Part shown: positions 61,090 to 64,000 of the stretch, in pieces | How the letters are laid out: every line of letters begins with the position of its first letter | Numbering within the stretch: position 1 is the stretch's first letter | NCBI RefSeq assembly: GCF_042433895.1 | Contig: NZ_JBHLUA010000012.1 | Location: 806,001 to 870,000, forward strand | Source: Mesonia maritima | GTDB taxonomy: Bacteria > Bacteroidota > Bacteroidia > Flavobacteriales > Flavobacteriaceae | DNA length: 64,000 nucleotides | Direction of reading: 5' to 3' | Made by a program: the position numbers and the translations under genes | The notes under the pieces: generated by a model | The model's input: the letters and a program-made list of their open reading frames with translations, nothing else | Database searches by the model: none | What the model was told of the DNA's origin: nothing

Positions 61090-64000
61090 ATGTACCTAAT
61101 TTTCGATACCGAAACTACCGGATTACCAAAGCGTTGGGATGCGCCAATCAGCGATTCTGAAAATTGGCCCAGAGCTATACAAATCGCCTGGCAGTTGCAT
61201 GACGAAATGGGTCGTTTAATTGAGCACGAAGATTTTCTCATAAAACCTGAAGGCTTTAATATTCCGTATGATGCTGAAAGAATTCATGGAATTTCTACAG
61301 AATTAGCAGAACAAGAAGGAATTTCTTTAGCCGAAGGATTACAAAGATTTAAAGAAGCTTTAGCGAAAACCAAATTTATTGTCGGGCAAAATGTTGGTTT
61401 TGATATCAATATAATGGGTGCCGAATTCTATCGAGAATCCGTTGAAAATCAGCTTTCAGAATTACCAGTTCTAGATACGTGTACCGAAAAAACTGCGCAA
61501 TTATGTCAAATTCCCGGTGGTAGAGGAGGAAAATTTAAATTACCAACCTTAACAGAATTACACGAAAAATTATTTAACGAACCTTTTGCTGAAGCGCATA
61601 ATGCCACAGCCGATGTAGAGGCAACCACACGCTGTTTTTTAGAATTAATTCGTCAACGCATTTTTACCGCTGAAGAATTAGACGTTTCTCCCGATTATTT
61701 TGAAAATTTTTCGGAAGAAAATCCACAGCCCATTCAACTTATCGGCTTAAAACATATCAATCTTAAGAAAGCTTCCGATAAAATTCGTGCGCAATTAGCC
61801 AAAAAAACACCCGAGCAAGATATTTCCGAAGAAGAAATTCAGGAAAATATAGAAGTTCTAGAAGAACAAGAATTTGCGCATTTACATAATCATAGTCAAT
61901 TTTCAATACTACAATCAACCATTAGCGTTCCCGATCTGGTAAAAATAGCTGCAAAAGAAAAAATGCCGGCAGTTGCTCTAACCGATCATGCGAATATGAT
62001 GGGTGCTTTTCATTTTGTTACAGAAGTTAGCAAATACAATAAAAGTCTTGCTGAACGTAAAAAAGAAGCTGAAGATAACGGAGAAAATTTTTCAGAGAAA
62101 CCACTAACTCCAATTCTTGGATGCGAATTTTTTGTTTGTGAAAATCATACCGATAAATCTAGAAAAGACAACGGATACCAAATTGTATTACTTGCAAAAA
62201 ATAAAAAAGGCTACCATAATTTAGCGAAGATGTCTTCCATCGCTTATACCAACGGATTTTATTACGTTCCCAGAATCGATAAAGAAGTCATTCAAAAATA
62301 TAAAGAAGACATTATTGTGCTTTCCGGAAATTTGTACGGAGAAATACCGAGTAAAATTTTAAATGTCGGAGAAAACCAAGCAGAAGAAGCACTTTTGTGG
62401 TGGAAAGAAACCTTTCAAGACGATTTTTATATTGAATTAATGCGTCACGGTCAAGAAGATGAAGATCGAGTAAATGAAGCCTTAGTCCGGTTAGCAAAAA
62501 CGTACGATGTAAAAATAATTGCCAGTAACAATACATATTATGCTACCAAAGAAGATGCGAATGCGCATGATATTTTATTGTGTATAAAAGACGGTGAAAA
62601 GCAATCTACGCCAATCGGTAGAGGTAGAGGTTATCGCTACGGTTTGCCAAATCAAGAATATTACTTTAAATCTTCAGATGAAATGAAAGGCTTGTTTAAG
62701 GACTTGCCCGAAGCTATTTCTAATATTCAGGAAATAGTAAATAAAGTTGAACCTTTTGAACTTGCTAGAGATGTTTTGTTACCAGCATTTACAATTCCTG
62801 AAGAATTTAAAAATGAAGAAGATGAAAAAGATGGCGGAAAACGAGGCGAAAATGCTTATCTAAAACATTTAACCTTTAAAGGAGCAGAAGAACGCTACGG
62901 CGAAATAACTGATGCGATTGCTGAACGTTTAAATTTCGAACTTTCCGTTATCGAAAATACAGGATATCCGGGGTATTTCTTAATTGTAGAAGATTTTATT
63001 CGCGAAGCTCGAAATATGGATGTTTCCGTAGGGCCGGGTCGAGGTTCGGCAGCGGGAAGTGCGGTAGCCTATTGCTTAAAAATCACCAATATTGACCCTA
63101 TAAAATACGATTTGCTTTTTGAGCGTTTTCTAAATCCCGATCGTGTTAGTATGCCCGATATCGATATCGATTTCGATGATGAAGGAAGAAGTCGGGTAAT
63201 GGATTATGTAATTCAAAAATATGGGGCAAATCAAGTAGCGCAAATTATTACTTACGGAACAATGGCGGCAAAATCTTCTATTCGAGATACCGCCAGAGTA
63301 TTGGATTTGCCTCTAAATGAAGCCGATCGTATCGCGAAGTTGATTCCCGATATGTCGAAATTGCATAAAATTTTCGCCTTAGACGAAAAAGGAATCAAAG
63401 CAAAATTCAGAAGTGAAGAAGTAGATAAAGTTAATGAATTACTGAATATTTCAGAAGGAGACGATTTAGAAGCGCAAACCGTAAACCAAGCTCGAATTCT
63501 CGAAGGTTCGGTAAGAAATACCGGAATTCACGCTTGCGGTGTAATTATTACACCAAGTGATATCACTAATTACGTTCCGGTCTCGGTGGCGAAAGATTCA
63601 GATTTGTACGTTACGCAATTTGATAACTCGGTAGTAGAAAACGCCGGATTATTAAAAATGGACTTTTTGGGCTTAAAAACATTAACGCTCATAAAAGATA
63701 CCGTGAAAATTGTAAAAGGAAGACACGATATCGACTTAGACCCTGAAAGTTTTCCACTTGATGATGAAAAAACATACGAACTTTTCCAGCGCGGCGAAAC
63801 GGTTGGTATTTTTCAGTATGAATCGCCAGGAATGCAAAAACATATGCAGGCGTTAAAACCGACTGTTTTTGAAGATTTAATTGCCATGAATGCTTTGTAC
63901 AGACCGGGACCCATGGAGTATATTCCTAGTTTTATCGCTAGAAAACACGGGAAAGAAGAAATCACTTATGATCTTGAAGATATGGAAGAATATCTTCAGG
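61090..64000 (+). CDS. dnaE: DNA polymerase III alpha subunit with N-terminal exonuclease (3' end outside the window)
   Basis: The replicative polymerase. The frame opens at the ATG at 61090 and runs off the window after 970 residues. The first 190 residues are a DnaQ-like exonuclease domain: FDTETTG with Asp6 and Glu8, and a late HNATADVEATTRC with His and Asp. A PHP domain begins near residue 262 (FAHLHNHSQFS, then ALTDHANMMG). The polymerase core has PGRGSAAGSAVAY near residue 649 and the catalytic PDIDIDFDDEGR near 688. This exonuclease-PHP-polymerase order is the Bacteroidota form I remember, where proofreading is built into the alpha subunit. Confidence 0.96.
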   Translation, partial: MYLIFDTETTGLPKRWDAPISDSENWPRAIQIAWQLHDEMGRLIEHEDFLIKPEGFNIPYDAERIHGISTELAEQEGISLAEGLQRFKEALAKTKFIVGQNVGFDINIMGAEFYRESVENQLSELPVLDTCTEKTAQLCQIPGGRGGKFKLPTLTELHEKLFNEPFAEAHNATADVEATTRCFLELIRQRIFTAEELDVSPDYFENFSEENPQPIQLIGLKHINLKKASDKIRAQLAKKTPEQDISEEEIQENIEVLEEQEFAHLHNHSQFSILQSTISVPDLVKIAAKEKMPAVALTDHANMMGAFHFVTEVSKYNKSLAERKKEAEDNGENFSEKPLTPILGCEFFVCENHTDKSRKDNGYQIVLLAKNKKGYHNLAKMSSIAYTNGFYYVPRIDKEVIQKYKEDIIVLSGNLYGEIPSKILNVGENQAEEALLWWKETFQDDFYIELMRHGQEDEDRVNEALVRLAKTYDVKIIASNNTYYATKEDANAHDILLCIKDGEKQSTPIGRGRGYRYGLPNQEYYFKSSDEMKGLFKDLPEAISNIQEIVNKVEPFELARDVLLPAFTIPEEFKNEEDEKDGGKRGENAYLKHLTFKGAEERYGEITDAIAERLNFELSVIENTGYPGYFLIVEDFIREARNMDVSVGPGRGSAAGSAVAYCLKITNIDPIKYDLLFERFLNPDRVSMPDIDIDFDDEGRSRVMDYVIQKYGANQVAQIITYGTMAAKSSIRDTARVLDLPLNEADRIAKLIPDMSKLHKIFALDEKGIKAKFRSEEVDKVNELLNISEGDDLEAQTVNQARILEGSVRNTGIHACGVIITPSDITNYVPVSVAKDSDLYVTQFDNSVVENAGLLKMDFLGLKTLTLIKDTVKIVKGRHDIDLDPESFPLDDEKTYELFQRGETVGIFQYESPGMQKHMQALKPTVFEDLIAMNALYRPGPMEYIPSFIARKHGKEEITYDLEDMEEYLQ

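Noticed and set aside
1..64000. tRNA, rRNA, CRISPR array, insertion sequence or prophage
   Set aside because: I found no cloverleaf with a TTCGA-type T-loop, no regularly spaced repeats, no transposase, integrase or phage structural gene. The repeats seen are the internal duplication and the small fold-back elements.

Overview
The window is AT-rich chromosomal DNA from a member of the Bacteroidota, almost certainly family Flavobacteriaceae. The evidence is family-typical genes (T9SS type A sorting domain, DUF4271, DUF4296, DUF3098, DUF3127, DUF2490, S16 with a long acidic tail, DnaE with an N-terminal exonuclease), TAnnTTTG-type -7 promoter boxes in front of many genes, few Shine-Dalgarno sequences, and lipoprotein and Sec signals ending in ...SC or ...AQ. 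The genus cannot be fixed from the sequence. I saw no rRNA, tRNA, CRISPR array, prophage, transposase or plasmid function; this looks like stable core genome with one envelope-focused accessory-like block.

Layout. 1-6.1 kb: a peptide-use operon (dipeptidyl peptidase IV, two POT transporters, a secreted thioredoxin). 6.1-10.9 kb, minus strand: surE, a small membrane protein, lpxB, an NlpC/P60 lipoprotein and comEC. 11-17.3 kb: tail-specific protease, an orphan DppC-type permease, HIT protein, an orphan histidine kinase (minus), a flavin reductase and a DUF3127 protein. 17.5-21.6 kb: aat, DUF2490 and PepSY-like secreted proteins, tag, a thioredoxin-like protein and small envelope proteins. 21.6-24.5 kb, minus strand: ftsX, DUF3098, uppP, a structured intergenic element, truB. 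24.6-32.2 kb: leuS with an unusual insertion, a zinc metallopeptidase, a saccharopine dehydrogenase family protein, DUF423 and pckA. 32.2-38.8 kb: hemD and DUF4271 (minus) divergent from a polyprenol-phosphate mannose synthase, dihydroorotase and DUF4296 operon, then an epimerase and tyrS.

38.8-48.5 kb: a LuxE-like protein, then a minus-strand envelope block (TonB-dependent receptor, an internally duplicated beta-helix lipoprotein, a T9SS-secreted lamin-tail protein) divergent from a PhoB/PhoR-type two-component pair. This is the most system-like part of the window. The receptor has no SusD partner, and the duplicated lipoprotein occupies that position. A link to phosphate control is inference from gene position only.

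48.6-53.3 kb: trmB, a LysE-type exporter, an alkyltransferase-like protein, then Mrp, NifU-type scaffold, ferredoxin reductase and 2Fe-2S ferredoxin. 53.3-59.7 kb, mostly minus: an outer-membrane transporter-like protein with a small Cys-containing protein and DUF3050, a glutaryl-CoA-dehydrogenase-like enzyme, a C39-like domain protein, a tRNA1(Val) methyltransferase, rimM and rpsP. 59.8-64 kb: a lipoprotein and dnaE, which runs off the right edge.

The genome is tightly packed. Three convergent gene pairs share a TTAA stop overlap, and three tandem pairs share an 8-base start/stop overlap. Many start codons were moved inward from the longest reading frame, or assigned to GTG or TTG, on the basis of signal peptides, promoters and family N-termini.
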